From assembly GCF_036711975.1 (NCBI RefSeq), contig NW_027248937.1, positions 62,001-126,000 of the forward strand: a stretch of DNA of 64,000 nt. The letters are read 5' to 3'. The position numbers and the translations under genes were made by a program. Shown piece by piece: positions 20,145 to 35,200 of the stretch (its first letter is position 1; each line of letters opens with the position of its first letter). The notes under the pieces were generated by a model that worked only from the letters and a program-made list of their open reading frames with translations, was not told the origin of the DNA and did not search any database. Origin of the DNA: Onthophagus taurus. Taxonomy: Eukaryota; Arthropoda; Insecta; Coleoptera; Scarabaeidae.

Positions 20145-20588
20145 GTTCACAACACTCTTACTTCAATACTGTTGAACACGATTTTCTATCTGCTATTTAA
20201 AGCATACCTCCTCCGAAGTGGGGTTTTCAATGAACTCATGTCGTGTAACCTTCATTTCAGGTCACGTACAAGGTCAATGCCATGGTCACAATTAAGGTTG
20301 ACTTCAAGGTCTCCGTTGAGGTCAAAGTAAAGGTCATTGTTCAGGTCAAGGTTACTGATCAAGGTCATGGTCACTAAACGTGATCTTGACCTGAGGTGAG
20401 CTCAAAGTAAAGGTCATTGTTTAGGTCTAGGTTACTGGTCAACGACCCCCTTTGCAATAGCCGATTCTGGAACCTCCTCCCAGAACCTCAGGGCAAGGTC
20501 AAGGTCATGGTCACTCAACGTGACCTTGGCCTTGACCTTGACCTGAGGTTCTGAGAGGAGGTTCTAGAATCGGCTTTTATCTACTACT
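20143..20588 (-). repeat. right terminal inverted repeat of element A
   Basis: Reverse complement of 6393-6838 with one mismatch. On the minus strand it provides the TATA-like box, leader and the start region of polB. Confidence 0.97.
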
Positions 20589-20594
20589 GCCGTT
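20589..20594. other. target site duplication of element A, right copy
   Basis: GCCGTT, identical to 6387-6392; the satellite monomer resumes directly with CTGAGACATG. Confidence 0.95.
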
Positions 20595-23500
20595 CTGAGA
20601 CATGTTTGAACTTTCTATCACTTTTGGTTCCGATAATTCAGTTGACCATATTTGTGATATTCAGACGCCAAATGACATCTTTGAGCATGTTGGAGATAAA
20701 AAACAAAATGTGCCGAAAACGTTATATTATGACGTTATACGCCGTTCTGAGACATGTTTGAACTTTCTATCACTTTTGCTTCCGATAATTCTGTTGACCA
20801 TATTTGTGATATTCAGACGCCAAATGACATCTTTGAGCATGTTGGAGATAAAAAACAAAATGTGCCCAAAACGTGATATTATGACGTTATACGCCGTTCT
20901 GAGACATGTTTGAACTTTCTATCACTTTTGGTTCCGATAATTCAGTTGACCATATTTGTGATATTCAGACGCCAAATGACATCTTTGAGCATGTTGGAGA
21001 TAAAAAACAAAATGTGCCCAAAACGTGATATTATGACGTTATACGCCGTTCTGAGACATGTTTGAACTTTCTATCACTTTTGGTTCCGATAATTCTGTTG
21101 ACCATATTTGTGATCTTCAGGCGCCAAATGACATGTTGGAGCATGTTGGAGATAAAAAACAAAATGTGCCCAAAACGTGATATTATGACGTTATACGCCG
21201 TTCTGAGACATGTTTGAACTTTCTATCACTTTTGGTTCCGATAATTCTGTTGACCATATTTGTGATATTCAGGCGCCAAATGACATGTTGGAGCATGTTG
21301 GAGATAAAAAACAAAATGTGCCCAAAACGTTATATTATGACGTTATACGCCGTTCTGAGACATGTTTGAACTTTCTATCACTTTTGGTTCCGATAATTCT
21401 ATTGACCATATTTGTGATATTCAGACGCCAAATGACATCTTTGAGCATGTTGGAGATAAAAAACAAAATGTGTCCAAAACGTGATATTATGAAGTTATAC
21501 GCCGTTCTGAGACATGTTTGAACTTTCTATCACTTTTGGTTCCGATAATTCTGTTGACCATATTTGCGATATTCAGACGCCAAATGACATCTTTGAGCAT
21601 GTTGGAGATAAAAAACAAAATGTGCCCAAAACGTGATATTATGACGTTATACGCCGTTCTGAGACATGTTTGAACTTTCTATCACTTTTGGTTCCGATAA
21701 TTCTGTTGACCATATTTGTGATATTCAGGCGCCAAATGACATCTTTGAGCATGTTGGAGATAAAAAACAAAATGTGCCCAAAACGTTATATTATGACGTT
21801 ATACGCCGTTCTGAGACATGTTTGAACTTTCTATCACTTTTGGTTCCGATAATTCTGTTGACCATATTTGTGATATTCAGGCGCCAAATGACATGTTGGA
21901 GCATGTTGGAGATAAAAAACAAAATGTGCTCAAAACGTGATATTATGACGTTATACGCCGTTCTGAGACATGTTTGAACTTTCTATCACTTTTGGTTCCG
22001 ATAATTCTGTTGACCATATTTGTGATATTCAGGCGCCAAATGACATGTTGGAGCATGTTGGAGATAAAAAAACAAAATGTGCCCAAAACGTGATATTATG
22101 ACGTTATACGCCGTTCTGAGACATGTTTGAACTTTCTATCACTTTTGGTTCCGATAATTCTGTTGACCATATTTGTGATATTCAGACGCCAAATGACATC
22201 TTTGAGCATGTTGGAGATAAAAAACAAAATGTGCCCAAAACGTGATATTATGACGTTATACGCCGTTCTGAGACATGTTTGAACTTTCTATCACTTTTGG
22301 TTCCGATAATTCTGCTGACCATATTTGTGATAATCAGGCGCCAAATGACATGTTGGAGCATGTTGGAGATAAAAAACAAAATGTGCCCAAAACGTTATAT
22401 TATGACGTTATACGCCGTTCTGAGACATGTTTGAACTTTCTATCACTTTTGGTTCCGATAATTCTGTTGACCATATTTGTGATATTCAGGCGCCAAATGA
22501 CATGTTGGAGATAAAAAACAAAATGTGCCCAAAACATGATATTATGTCGTTATACGCCGTTCTGAGACATGTTTGAACTTTCTATCACTTTTGGTTCCGA
22601 TAATTCAGTTGACCATATTTGTGATATTCAGACGCCAAATGACATCTTTGAGCATGTTGGAGATAAAAAACAAAATGTGCCGAAAACGTTATATTATGAC
22701 GTTATACGCCGTTCTGAGACATGTTTGAACTTTCTATCACTTTTGCTTCCGATAATTCTGTTGACCATATTTGTGATATTCAGACGCCAAATGACATCTT
22801 TGAGCATGTTGGAGATAAAAAACAAAATGTGCCCAAAACGTGATATTATGACGTTATACGCCGTTCTGAGACATGTTTGAACTTTCTATCACTTTTGGTT
22901 CCGATAATTCAGTTGACCATATTTGTGATATTCAGACGCCAAATGACATCTTTGAGCATGTTGGAGATAAAAAACAAAATGTGCCCAAAACATGATATTA
23001 TGACGTTATACGCCGTTCTGAGACATGTTTGAACTTTCTATCACTTTTGGTTCCGATAATTCTGTTGACCATATTTGTGATATTCAGACGCCAAATGACA
23101 TCTTTGAGCATGTTGGAGATAAAAAACAAAATGTGCCCAAAACGTGATATTATGACGTTATACGCCGTTCTGAGACATGATTGAACTTTCTATCACTTTT
23201 GGTTCCGATAATTCTGTTGACCATATTTTTGATATTCAGACGCCAAATGACATCTTTGAGCATGTTGGAGATAAAAAACAAAATGTGCCCAAAACGTTAT
23301 ATTATGACGTTATACGCCGTTCTGAAACATGTTTGAACTTTCTATCACTTTTGGTTCCGATAATTCTGTTGACCATATTTGTGATATTCAGGCGCCAAAT
23401 GACATGTTGGAGCATGTTGGAGATAAAAAACAAAATGTGCCCAAAACGTGATATTATGACGTTATACGCCGTTCTGAGACATGTTTGAACTTTCTATCAC

Positions 23501-26500
23501 TTTTGGTTCCGATAATTCTGTTGACTATATTTGTGATATTCAGGCGCCAAATGACATGTTGGAGCATGTTGGAGATAAAAAACAAAATGTGCCCAAAACG
23601 TTATATTATGACGTTATACGCCGTTCTGAGACATGTTTGAACTTTCTATCACTTTTGGTTCCGATAATTCTGTTGACCATATTTGTGATATTCAGACGCC
23701 AAATGACATCTTTGAGCATGTTGGAGATAAAAAACAAAATGTGCCCAAAACGTGATATTATGACGTTATACGCCGTTCTGAGACATGATTGAACTTTCTA
23801 TCACTTTTGGTTCCGATAATTCTGTTGACCATATTTTTGATATTCAGACGCCAAATGACATCTTTGAGCATGTTGGAGATAAAAAACAAAATGTGCCCAA
23901 AACGTTATATTATGACGTTATACGCCGTTCTGAGACATGTTTGAACTTTCTATCACTTTTGGTTCCGATAATTCTGTTGACCATATTTGTGATATTCAGG
24001 CGCCAAATGACATGTTGGAGCATGTTGGAGATAAAAAACAAAATGTGCCCAAAACGTGATATTATGACGTTATACGCCGTTCTGAGACATGTTTGAACTT
24101 TCTATCACTTTTGGTTCCGATAATTCTGTTGACCATATTTGTGATATTCAGACGCCAAATGACATCTTTGAGCATGTTGGAGATAAAAAACAAAATGTGC
24201 CCAAAACGTGATATTATGACGTTATACGCCGTTTTGAGACATGTTTGAACTTTCTATCACTTTTGGTTCCGATAATTCTGTTGACCATATTTGTGATATT
24301 CAGACGCCAAATGACATCTTTGAGCATGTTGGAGATAAAAAACAAAATGTGCCCAAAACGTGATATTATGACGTTATACGCCGTTCTGAGACATGTTTGA
24401 ACTTTCTATCACTTTTGGTTCCGATAATTCTGTTGACCATATTTGTGATATTCAGACGCCAAATGACATCTTTGAGCATGTTGGAGATAAAAAACAAAAT
24501 GTGCCCAAAACGTGATATTATGACGTTATACGCCGTTCTGAGACATGATTGAACTTTCTATCACTTTTGGTTCCGATAATTCTGTTGACCATATTTGTGA
24601 TATTCAGGCGCCAAATGACATGTTGGAGCATGTTGGAGATAAAAAACAAAATGTGCCCAAAACGTGATATTATGACGTTATACGCCGTTCTGAGACATGT
24701 TTGAACTTTCTATCACTTTTGGTTCCGATAATTCTGTTGACCATATTTGTGATATTCAGACGCCAAATGACATCTTTGAGCATGTTGGAGATAAAAAACA
24801 AAATGTGCCCAAAACATGATATTATGACGTTATACGCCGTTCTGAGACATGTTTGAACTTTCTATCACTTTTGGTTCCGATAATTCTGTTGACCATATTT
24901 GTGATATTCAGACGCCAAATGACATCTTTGAGCATGTTGGAGATAAAAAACAAAATGTGCCCAAAACGTGATATTATGACGTTATACGCCGTTCTGAGAC
25001 ATGATTGAACTTTCTATCACTTTTGGTTCCGATAATTCTGTTGACTATATTTGTGATATTCAGGCGCCAAATGACATGTTGGAGCATGTTGGAGATAAAA
25101 TACAAAATGTGCCCAAAACGTTATATTATGACGTTATACGCCGTTCTGAGACATGTTTGAACTTTCTATCACTTTTGGTTCCGATAATTCTGTTGACCAT
25201 ATTTGTGATATTCAGACGCCAAATGACATCTTTGAGCATGTTGGAGATAAAAAACAAAATGTGCCCAAAACGTGGTATTATGACGTTATACGCCGTTCTG
25301 AGACATGATTGAACTTTCTATCACTTTTGGTTCCGATAATTCTGTTGACCATATTTTTGATATTCAGACGCCAAATGACATCTTTGAGCATGTTGGAGAT
25401 AAAAAACAAAATGTGCCCAAAACGTTATATTATGACGTTATACGCCGTTCTGAGACATGTTTGAACTTTCTATCACTTTTGGTTCCGATAATTCTGTTGA
25501 CCATATTTGTGATATTCAGGCGCCAAATGACATGTTGGAGCATGTTGGAGATAAAAAACAAAATGTGCCCAAAACGTGATATTATGACGTTATACGCCGT
25601 TCTGAGACATGTTTGAACTTTCTATCACTTTTGGTTCCGATAATTCTGTTGACCATATTTGTGATATTCAGACGCCAAATGACATCTTTGAGCATGTTGG
25701 AGATAAAAAACAAAATGTGCCCAAAACGTGATATTATGACGTTATACGCCGTTCTGAGACATGTTTGAACTTTCTATCACTTTTGGTTCCGATAATTCTG
25801 TTGACCATATTTTTGATATTCAGACGCCAAATGACATCTTTGAGCATGTTGGAGATAAAAAACAAAATGTGCCCAAAACGTTATATTATGACGTTATACG
25901 CCGTTCTGAGACATGTTTGAACTTTCTATCACTTTTGGTTCCGATAATTCTGTTGACCATATTTGTGATATTCAGGCGCCAAATGACATGTTGGAGCATG
26001 TTGGAGATAAAAAACAAAATGTGCCCAAAACGTGATATTATGACGTTATACGCCGTTCTGAGACATGTTTGAACTTTCTATCACTTTTGGTTCCGATAAT
26101 TCTGTTGACCATATTTTTGATATTCAGACGCCAAATGACATCTTTGAGCATGTTGGAGATAAAAAACAAAATGTGCCCAAAACGTTATATTATGACGTTA
26201 TACGCCGTTCGGAGATATGTTTGAACTTTCTATCACTTTTGGTTCCGATAATTCTGTTGACCATATTTGTGATATTCAGGCGCCAAATGACATGTTCTAG
26301 CATGTTGGAGATAAAAAACAAAATGTGCCCAAAACGTGATATTATGACGTTATACGCCGTTCTGAGACATGTTTGAACTTTCGATCACTTTTGGTTCCGA
26401 TAATTCAGTTGACCATATTTGTGATATTCAGACGCCAAATGACATCTTTGAGCATGTTGGAGATAAAAAACAAAATGTGCCCAAAACGTTATATTATGAC

Positions 26501-29500
26501 GTTATACGCCGTTCTGAGACATGTTTGAACTTTCTATCACTTTTGCTTCCGATAATTCTGTTGACCATATTTGTGATATTCAGACGCCAAATGACATCTT
26601 TGAGCATGTTGGAGATAAAAAACAAAATGTGCCCAAAACGTGATATTATGACGTTATACGCCGTTCTGAGACATGTTTGAACTTTCTATCACTTTTGGTT
26701 CCGATAATTCAGTTGACCATATTTGTGATATTCAGACGCCAACTGACATCTTTGAGCATGTTGGAGATAAAAAACAAAATGTGCCCAAAACGTTATATTA
26801 TGACGTTATACGCCGTTCTGAGACATGTTTGAACTTTCTATCACTTTTGGTTCCGATAATTCTGTTGACCATATTTGTGATATTCAGGCGCCAAATGACA
26901 TGTTGGAGCATGTTGGAGATAAAAAACAAAATGTGCCCAAAACGTGATATTATGACGTTATACGCCGTTCTGAGACATGTTTGAACTTTCTATCACTTTT
27001 GGTTCCGATAATTCTGTTGACTATATTTGTGATAATCAGGCGCCAAATGACATGTTGGAGCATGTTGGAGATAAAATACAAAATGTGCCCAAAACGTGAT
27101 ATTATGACGTTATACGCCGTTCTGAGACATGTTTGAACTTTCTATCACTTTTGGTTCCGATAATTCTGTTGACCATATTTTTGATATTCAGACGCCAAAT
27201 GACATCTTTGAGCATGTTGGAGATAAAAAACAAAATGTGCCCAAAACGTTATATTATGACGTTATACGCCGTTCGGAGATATGTTTGAACTTTCTATCAC
27301 TTTTGGTTCCGATAATTCTGTTGACCATATTTGTGATATTCAGGCGCCAAATGACATGTTGGAGCATGTTTGAGATAAAAAACAAAATGTGCCCAAAACG
27401 TGATATTATGACGTTATACGCCGTTCTGAGACATGTTTGAACTTTCTATCACTTTTGGTTCCGATAATTCAGTTGACCATATTTGTGATATTCAGACGCC
27501 AAATGACATCTTTGAGCATGTTGGAGATAAAAAACAAAATGTGCCCAAAACGTTATATTATGACGTTATACGCCGTTCTGAGACATGTTTGAACTTTCTA
27601 TCACTTTTGCTTCCGATAATTCTGTTGACCATATTTGTGATATTCAGACGCCAAATGACATCTTTGAGCATGTTGGAGATAAAAAACAAAATGTGCCCAA
27701 AACGTGGTATTATGACGTTATACGCCGTTCTGAGACATGATTGAACTTTCTATCACTTTTGGTTCCGATAATTCTGTTGACCATATTTGTGATATTCAGG
27801 CGCCAAATGACATGTTCTAGCATGTTGGAGATAAAAAACAAAATGTGCCCAAAACGTGATATTATGACGTTATACGCCGTTCTGAGACATGTTTGAACTT
27901 TCGATCACTTTTGGTTCCGATAATTCAGTTGACCATATTTGTGATATTCAGACGCCAAATGACATCTTTGAGCATGTTGGAGATAAAAAACAAAATGTGC
28001 CCAAAACGTTATATTATGACGTTATACGCCGTTCTGAGACATGTTTGAACTTTCTATCACTTTTGCTTCCGATAATTCTGTTGACCATATTTGTGATATT
28101 CAGACGCCAAATGACATCTTTGAGCATGTTGGAGATAAAAAACAAAATGTGCCCAAAACGTGATATTATGACGTTATACGCCGTTCTGAGACATGTTTGA
28201 ACTTTCTATCACTTTTGGTTCCGATAATTCAGTTGACCATATTTGTGATATTCAGACGCCAACTGACATCTTTGAGCATGTTGGAGATAAAAAACAAAAT
28301 GTGCCCAAAACGTGATATTATGATGTTATACGCCGTTCTGAGACATGTTTGAACTTTCTATCACTTTTGGTTCCGATAATTCTGTTGACCATATTTTTGA
28401 TATTCAGACGCCAAATGACATCTTTGAGCATGTTGGAGATAAAAAACAAAATGTGCCCAAAACGTTATATTATGACGTTATACGCCGTTCTGAGACATGT
28501 TTGAACTTTCTATCACTTTTGGTTCCGATAATTCTGTTGACCATATTTGTGATATTCAGGCGCCAAATGACATGTTGGAGCATGTTGGAGATAAAAAACA
28601 AAATGTGCCCAAAACGTGATATTATGACGTTATACGCCGTTCTGAGACATGTTTGAACTTTCTATCACTTTTGGTTCCGATAATTCTGTTGACTATATTT
28701 GTGATAATCAGGCGCCAAATGACATGTTGGAGCATGTTGGAGATAAAATACAAAATGTGCCCAAAACGTGATATTATGACGTTATACGCCGTTCTGAGAC
28801 ATGTTTGAACTTTCTATCACTTTTGGTTCCGATAATTCTGTTGACCATATTTTTGATATTCAGACGCCAAATGACATCTTTGAGCATGTTGGAGATAAAA
28901 AACAAAATGTGCCCAAAACGTTATATTATGACGTTATACGCCGTTCGGAGATATGTTTGAACTTTCTATCACTTTTGGTTCCGATAATTCTGTTGACCAT
29001 ATTTGTGATATTCAGGCGCCAAATGACATGTTGGAGCATGTTTGAGATAAAAAACAAAATGTGCCCAAAACGTGATATTATGACGTTATACGCCGTTCTG
29101 AGACATGTTTGAACTTTCTATCACTTTTGGTTCCGATAATTCAGTTGACCATATTTGTGATATTCAGACGCCAAATGACATCTTTGAGCATGTTGGAGAT
29201 AAAAAACAAAATGTGCCCAAAACGTTATATTATGACGTTATACGCCGTTCTGAGACATGTTTGAACTTTCTATCACTTTTGCTTCCGATAATTCTGTTGA
29301 CCATATTTGTGATATTCAGACGCCAAATGACATCTTTGAGCATGTTGGAGATAAAATACAAAATGTGCCCAAAACGTGATATTATGACGTTATACGCCGT
29401 TCTGAGACATGTTAGAACTTTCTATCACTTTTGGTTCCGATAATTCTGTTGACCATATTTGTGATATTCAGGCGCCAAATGACATCTTGGAGCATGTTGG

Positions 29501-29692
29501 AGATAAAAAACAAAATGTGCCCAAAACGTTATATTATGACGTTTTACGCCGTTCTGAGACATGTTAGAACTTTCTATCACTTTTGGTTCCGATAATTCTG
29601 TTGACCATATTTGTGATATTCAGACGCCAAATGACATCTTTGAGCATGTTGGAGATAAAAAACTAAATGTGCCCAAAACGTGATATTATGAC

Positions 29693-29748
29693 GTTATACG
29701 CCGTTCTGAGATAAGAAACAAAATGTGCACAAAACGTGATATTATGAC
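29693..29748 (+). repeat. truncated 56-bp satellite monomer
   Basis: One copy lacks 96 bp between CTGAG and ATAAGAAAC, with a GAG microhomology at the junction. It lies at the border between the older-looking variants and the block of diverged monomers. A second, 10-bp deletion between direct repeats (CATGTTGGAG) is seen near 22510. Confidence 0.85.
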
Positions 29749-32262
29749 GTTATACGCCGTTCTGAGACATGTTTGAACTTTCTATCACTTTTGGTTCCGG
29801 TAATTCTGTCGACCATATATGTGATATTCAGATTCCAAATGTCACATTGGAGCATGTTGGAGATAAAAAACAAAATGTGCCCAAAACGTGATATTATGAC
29901 GTTATACGCCGTTCTGAGACATGTTTGAACTTTCTATCACTTTTGGTTCCGGTAATTCTGTCGACCATATATATGATATTTAGATGCCAAATGTCACATT
30001 GGAGCATGTTGGAGATAAAAAACAAAATGTGCCCAAAACGTTATATTATGACGTTATACGCCGTACTGAGCCATGTTTGAACTTTCTATCACTTTTGGTT
30101 CCGATAATTCTGTTGACCATATTTGTGATATTCAGGCGCCAAATGACATGTTGGAGCATGTTGGAGATAAAAAACAAAAGGGCCCAAAACGTGATATTAT
30201 GACGTTATACGCCGTTCTGAGACATGTTTGAACTTTCTATCACTTTTGGTTCCGGTAATCCTGTCGACCATATATGTGATATTCAGATTCCAAATGTCAC
30301 ATTGGAGCATGTTGGAGATAAAAAACAAAATGTGCCCAAAACGTTATATTATGACGTTATACGTCGTACTGAGCCATGTTTGAACTTTCTATCACTTTTG
30401 GTTCCGATAATTCTGTTGACCGTATTTGTGTTATTCAGACGCCAAATGACATCTTTGGGCATGTTGGAGATAAAAAACAAAATGTGCCCAAAACGTGATA
30501 TTATGACGTTATACGCCGTTCAGAGACATGTTTGAACTTTCTATCACTTTTGGTTCCGGTAATTCTGTCGACCATATATGTGATATTTAGATGCCAAATG
30601 TCACATTGGAGCATGTTGGAGATAAAAAACAAAATGTGCCCAAAACGTTATATTATGACGCTATACGCCGTTCTGAGACATGTTTGAACTTTCTATCACT
30701 TTTGGTTCCGATAATTCTGTTGACCATATTTGTGATATTCAGGCGCCAAATGACATGTTGGAGCATGTTGGAGATAAAAAACAAAATGTGCCCAAAACGT
30801 GATATTATGACGTTATACGCCGTTCTGAGACATGTTTGAACTTTCTATCACTTTTGGTTCCGATAATTCTGTTGACCATATTTGTGATATTCAGGCGCCA
30901 AATGACATGTTGGCGCATGTTGGAGATAAAAAACAAAATGTGCCCAAAACGTGATATTATGACGTTATACGCCGTTCTGAGACATGTTTGAACTTTCTAT
31001 CACTTTTGGTTCCGATAATTCTGTTGACCATATTTGTGATATTCAGGCGCCAAATGACATGTTGGAGCATGTTGGAGATAAAAAACAAAATGTGCCCAAA
31101 ACGTGATATTATGACGTTATACGCCGTTCTGAGACATGTTTGAACTTTCTATCACTTTTGCTTCCGATAATTCTGTTGACCATATTTGTGATATTCAGAC
31201 GCCAAATGACATCTTTGAGCATGTTGGAGATAAAAAACAAAATGTGCCCAAAACGTGATATTATGACGTTATACGCCGTTCTGAGACATGTTTGAACTTT
31301 CTATCACTTTTGCTTCCGATAATTCTGTTGACCATATTTGTGATATTCAGACGCCAAATGACATCTTTGAGCATGTTGGAGATAAAAAACAAAATGTGCC
31401 CAAAACGTGATATTATGACGTTATACGCCGTTCTGAGACATGTTTGAACTTTCTATCACTTTTGGTTCCGATAATTCAGTTGACCATATTTGTGATATTC
31501 AGACGCCAAATGACATCTTTGAGCATGTTGGAGATAAAAAACAAAATGTGCCCAAAACGTGATATTATGACGTTATACGCCGTTCTGAGACATGTTAGAA
31601 CTTTCTATCACTTTTGGTTCCGATAATTCTGTTGACCATATTTGTGATATTCAGGCGCCAAATGACATCTTGGAGCATGTTGGAGATAAAAAACAAAATG
31701 TGCCCAAAACGTGATATTATGACGTTATACGCCGTTCTGAAACATGTTAGAACTTTCTATCACTTTTGGTTCCGATAATTCTGTTGACCATATTTGTGAT
31801 ATTCCGGCGCCAAATGACATTTTGGAGCATGTTGGAGATAAAAAATAAAATGTGCACAAAACGTGATATTATGACGTTATACGCCGTTCTGAGACATGTT
31901 AGAACTTTCTATCACTTTTGGTTCCGATAATTCTGTTGACAATATTTGTGATATTCAGGCGCCAAATGACATCTTGGAGCATGTTGGAGATAAAAAACAA
32001 AATGTGCACAAAACGTGATATTATGACGTTATACGCCGTTCTGAGACATGTTTGAACTTTCTATCACTTTTGGTTCCGGTAATTCTGTCGACCATACATG
32101 TGATATTCAGATTCCAATTGTCACATTGGAGCATGTTGGAGATAAAAAACAAAATGTGCCCAAAACGTGATATTATGACGTTATACGCCGTTCTGAGACA
32201 TGTTTGAACTTTCTATCACTTTTGGTTCCGGTAATTCTGTCGACCATATATATGATATTTAG

Positions 32263-35200
32263 ATGCCAAATGTCACATTGGAGCATGTTGGAGATAAAAA
32301 ACAAAATGTGCCCAAAACGTTATATTATGACGTTATACGCCGTACTGAGCCATGTTTGAACTTTCTATCACTCTTGGTTCCGATAATTCTGTTGACCATA
32401 TTTGTGATATTCAGGCGCCAAATGACATGTTGGAGCATGTTGGAGATAAAAAACAAAATGTGCCCAAAACGTTATATTATGACGTTATACGCCGTTCTGA
32501 GACATGTTTGAACTTTCTATCACTTTTGGTTCCGATAATTCTGTTGACCATATTTGTGATATTCAGACGCCAAATGACATCTTTGAGCATGTTGGAGATA
32601 AAAAACAAAATGTGCCCAAAACGTGATATTATGACGTTATACGCCGTTCTGAGACATGTTTGAACTTTCTATCACTTTTGGATCCGATAATTCAGTTGAC
32701 CATATTTGTGATATTCAGACGCCAAATGACATCTTTGAGCATGTTGGAGATAAAAAACAAAATGTGCCCAAAACGTTGTATTATGACGTTATACGCCGTT
32801 CTGAGACATGTTTGAACTTTCTATCACTTTTGCTTCCGATAATTCTGTTGACCATATTTGTGATATTCAGACGCCAAATGACATCTTTGAGCATGTTGGA
32901 GATAAAAAACAAAATGTGCCCAAAACGTGATATTATGACGTTATACGCCGTTCTGGGACATGTTTGAACTTTCTATCACTTTTGGTTCCGATAATTCTGT
33001 TGACCATATTTGTGATATTCAGGCGCCAAATGACATTTTGGAGCATGTTGGAGATAAAAAATAAAATGTGCACAAAACGTGATATTATGACGTTATACGC
33101 CGTTCTGAGACATGTTAGAACTTTCTATCACTTTTGGTTCCGATAATTCTGTTGACAATATTTGTGATATTCAGGCGCCAAATGACATCTTGGAGCATGT
33201 TGGAGATAAAAAACAAAATGTGCACAAAACGTGATATTATGACGTTATACGCCGTTCTGAGACATGTTTGAACTTTCTATCACTTTTGGTTCCGGTAATT
33301 CTGTCGACCATACATGTGATATTCAGATTCCAATTGTCACATTGGAGCATGTTGGAGATAAAAAACAAAATGTGCCCAAAACGTGATATTATGACGTTAT
33401 ACGCCGTTCTGAGACATGTTTGAACTTTCTATCACTTTTGGTTCCGGTAATTCTGTCGACCATATATATGATATTTAGATGCCAAATGTCACATTGGAGC
33501 ATGTTGGAGATAAAAAACAAAATGTGCCCAAAACGTTATATTATGACGTTATACGCCGTACTGAGCCATGTTTGAACTTTCTATCACTCTTGGTTCCGAT
33601 AATTCTGTTGACCATATTTGTGATATTCAGGCGCCAAATGACATGTTGGAGCATGTTGGAGATAAAAAACAAAATGTGCCCAAAACGTTGTATTATGACG
33701 TTATACGCCGTTCTGAGACATGTTTGAACTTTCTGTCGCTTTTGGTTCCGATAATTCTGTTGACCATATTTGTGATATTCAGGCGCCAAATGACATCTTG
33801 GAGCATGTTGGAGATAAAAAACAAAATGTGCCCAAAACGTGATATTATGACGTTATACGCCGTTCTGAGACATGTTTGAACTTTCTATCACTTTTGGTTC
33901 CGATAATTCTGTTGACCATATTTGTGATATTCAGACGCCAAATGACATCTTTGAGCATGTTGGAGATAAAAAACAAAATGTGCCCAAAACGTGATATTAT
34001 GACGTTATACGCCGTTCTGAGACATGTTTGAACTTTCTATCACTTTTGGTTCCGATAATTCTGTTGACCGTATTAGTGTTATTCAGACGCCAAATGACAT
34101 CTTTGAGCATGTTGGAGATAAAAAACAAAATGTGCACAAAACGTGATATTATGACGTTATACGCCGTTCTGAGACATGTTTGAACTTTCTATCACTTTTG
34201 GTTCCGGTAATTCTGTCGACCATATATATGATATTTAGATGCCAAATGTCACATTGGAGCATGTTGGAGATAAAAAACAAAATGTGCCCAAAACGTTATA
34301 TTATGACGTTATACGCCGTACTGAGCCATGTTTGAACTTTCTATCACTCTTGGTTCCGATAATTCTGTTGACCATATTTGTGATATTCAGGCGCCAAATG
34401 ACATGTTGGAGCATGTTGGAGATAAAAAACAAAATGTGCCCAAAACGTTATATTATGACGTTATACGCCGTTCTGAGACATGTTTGAACTTTCTATCACT
34501 TTTGGTTCCGATAATTCTGTTGACCATATTTGTGATATTCAGACGCCAAATGACATCTTTGAGCATGTTGGAGATAAAAAACAAAATGTGCCCAAAACGT
34601 TGTATTATGACGTTATACGCCGTTCTGAGACATGTTTGAACTTTCTGTCGCTTTTGGTTCCGATAATTCTGTTGACCATATTTGTGATATTCAGGCGCCA
34701 AATGACATCTTGGAGCATGTTGGAGATAAAAAACAAAATGTGCCCAAAACGTGATATTATGACGTTATACGCCGTTCTGAGACATGTTTGAACTTTCTAT
34801 CACTTTTGGTTCCGATAATTCTGTTGACCATATTTGTGATATTCAGACGCCAAATGACATCTTTGAGCATGTTGGAGATAAAAAACAAAATGTGCCCAAA
34901 ACGTGATATTATGACGTTATACGCCGTTCTGAGACATGTTTGAACTTTCTATCACTTTTGGTTCCGATAATTCTGTTGACCGTATTAGTGTTATTCAGAC
35001 GCCAAATGACATCTTTGAGCATGTTGGAGATAAAAAACAAAATGTGCCCAAAACGTGATATTATGACGTTATACGCCGTTCTGAGACATGTTAGAACTTT
35101 CTATCACTTTTGGTTCCGATAATTCTGTTGACCATATTTGTGATATTCAGGCGCCAAATGACATCTTGGAGCATGTTGGAGATAAAAAACAAAATGTGCC

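Larger units (their letters stand above)
6393..20588 (+). mobile_element. Element A: defective Polinton/Maverick (adintovirus-like) element
   Basis: A 14,196-bp element bounded by 446-bp TIRs starting AGTAGTAG and a 6-bp TSD. It carries the Polinton hallmark set: protein-primed PolB, retroviral-type integrase, adenain-like protease, double jelly-roll MCP, penton-like minor capsid protein and a PLA2-domain protein. Compared with element B it lacks the packaging ATPase and the 387-aa gene, keeps only the tail of the 141-aa gene, and has lesions in three further genes: a stop at 7073, a stop plus frameshift at about 8430-8469, and an 11-nt deletion at about 18453. It could not replicate or package by itself but might be moved in trans. 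Confidence 0.95.
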
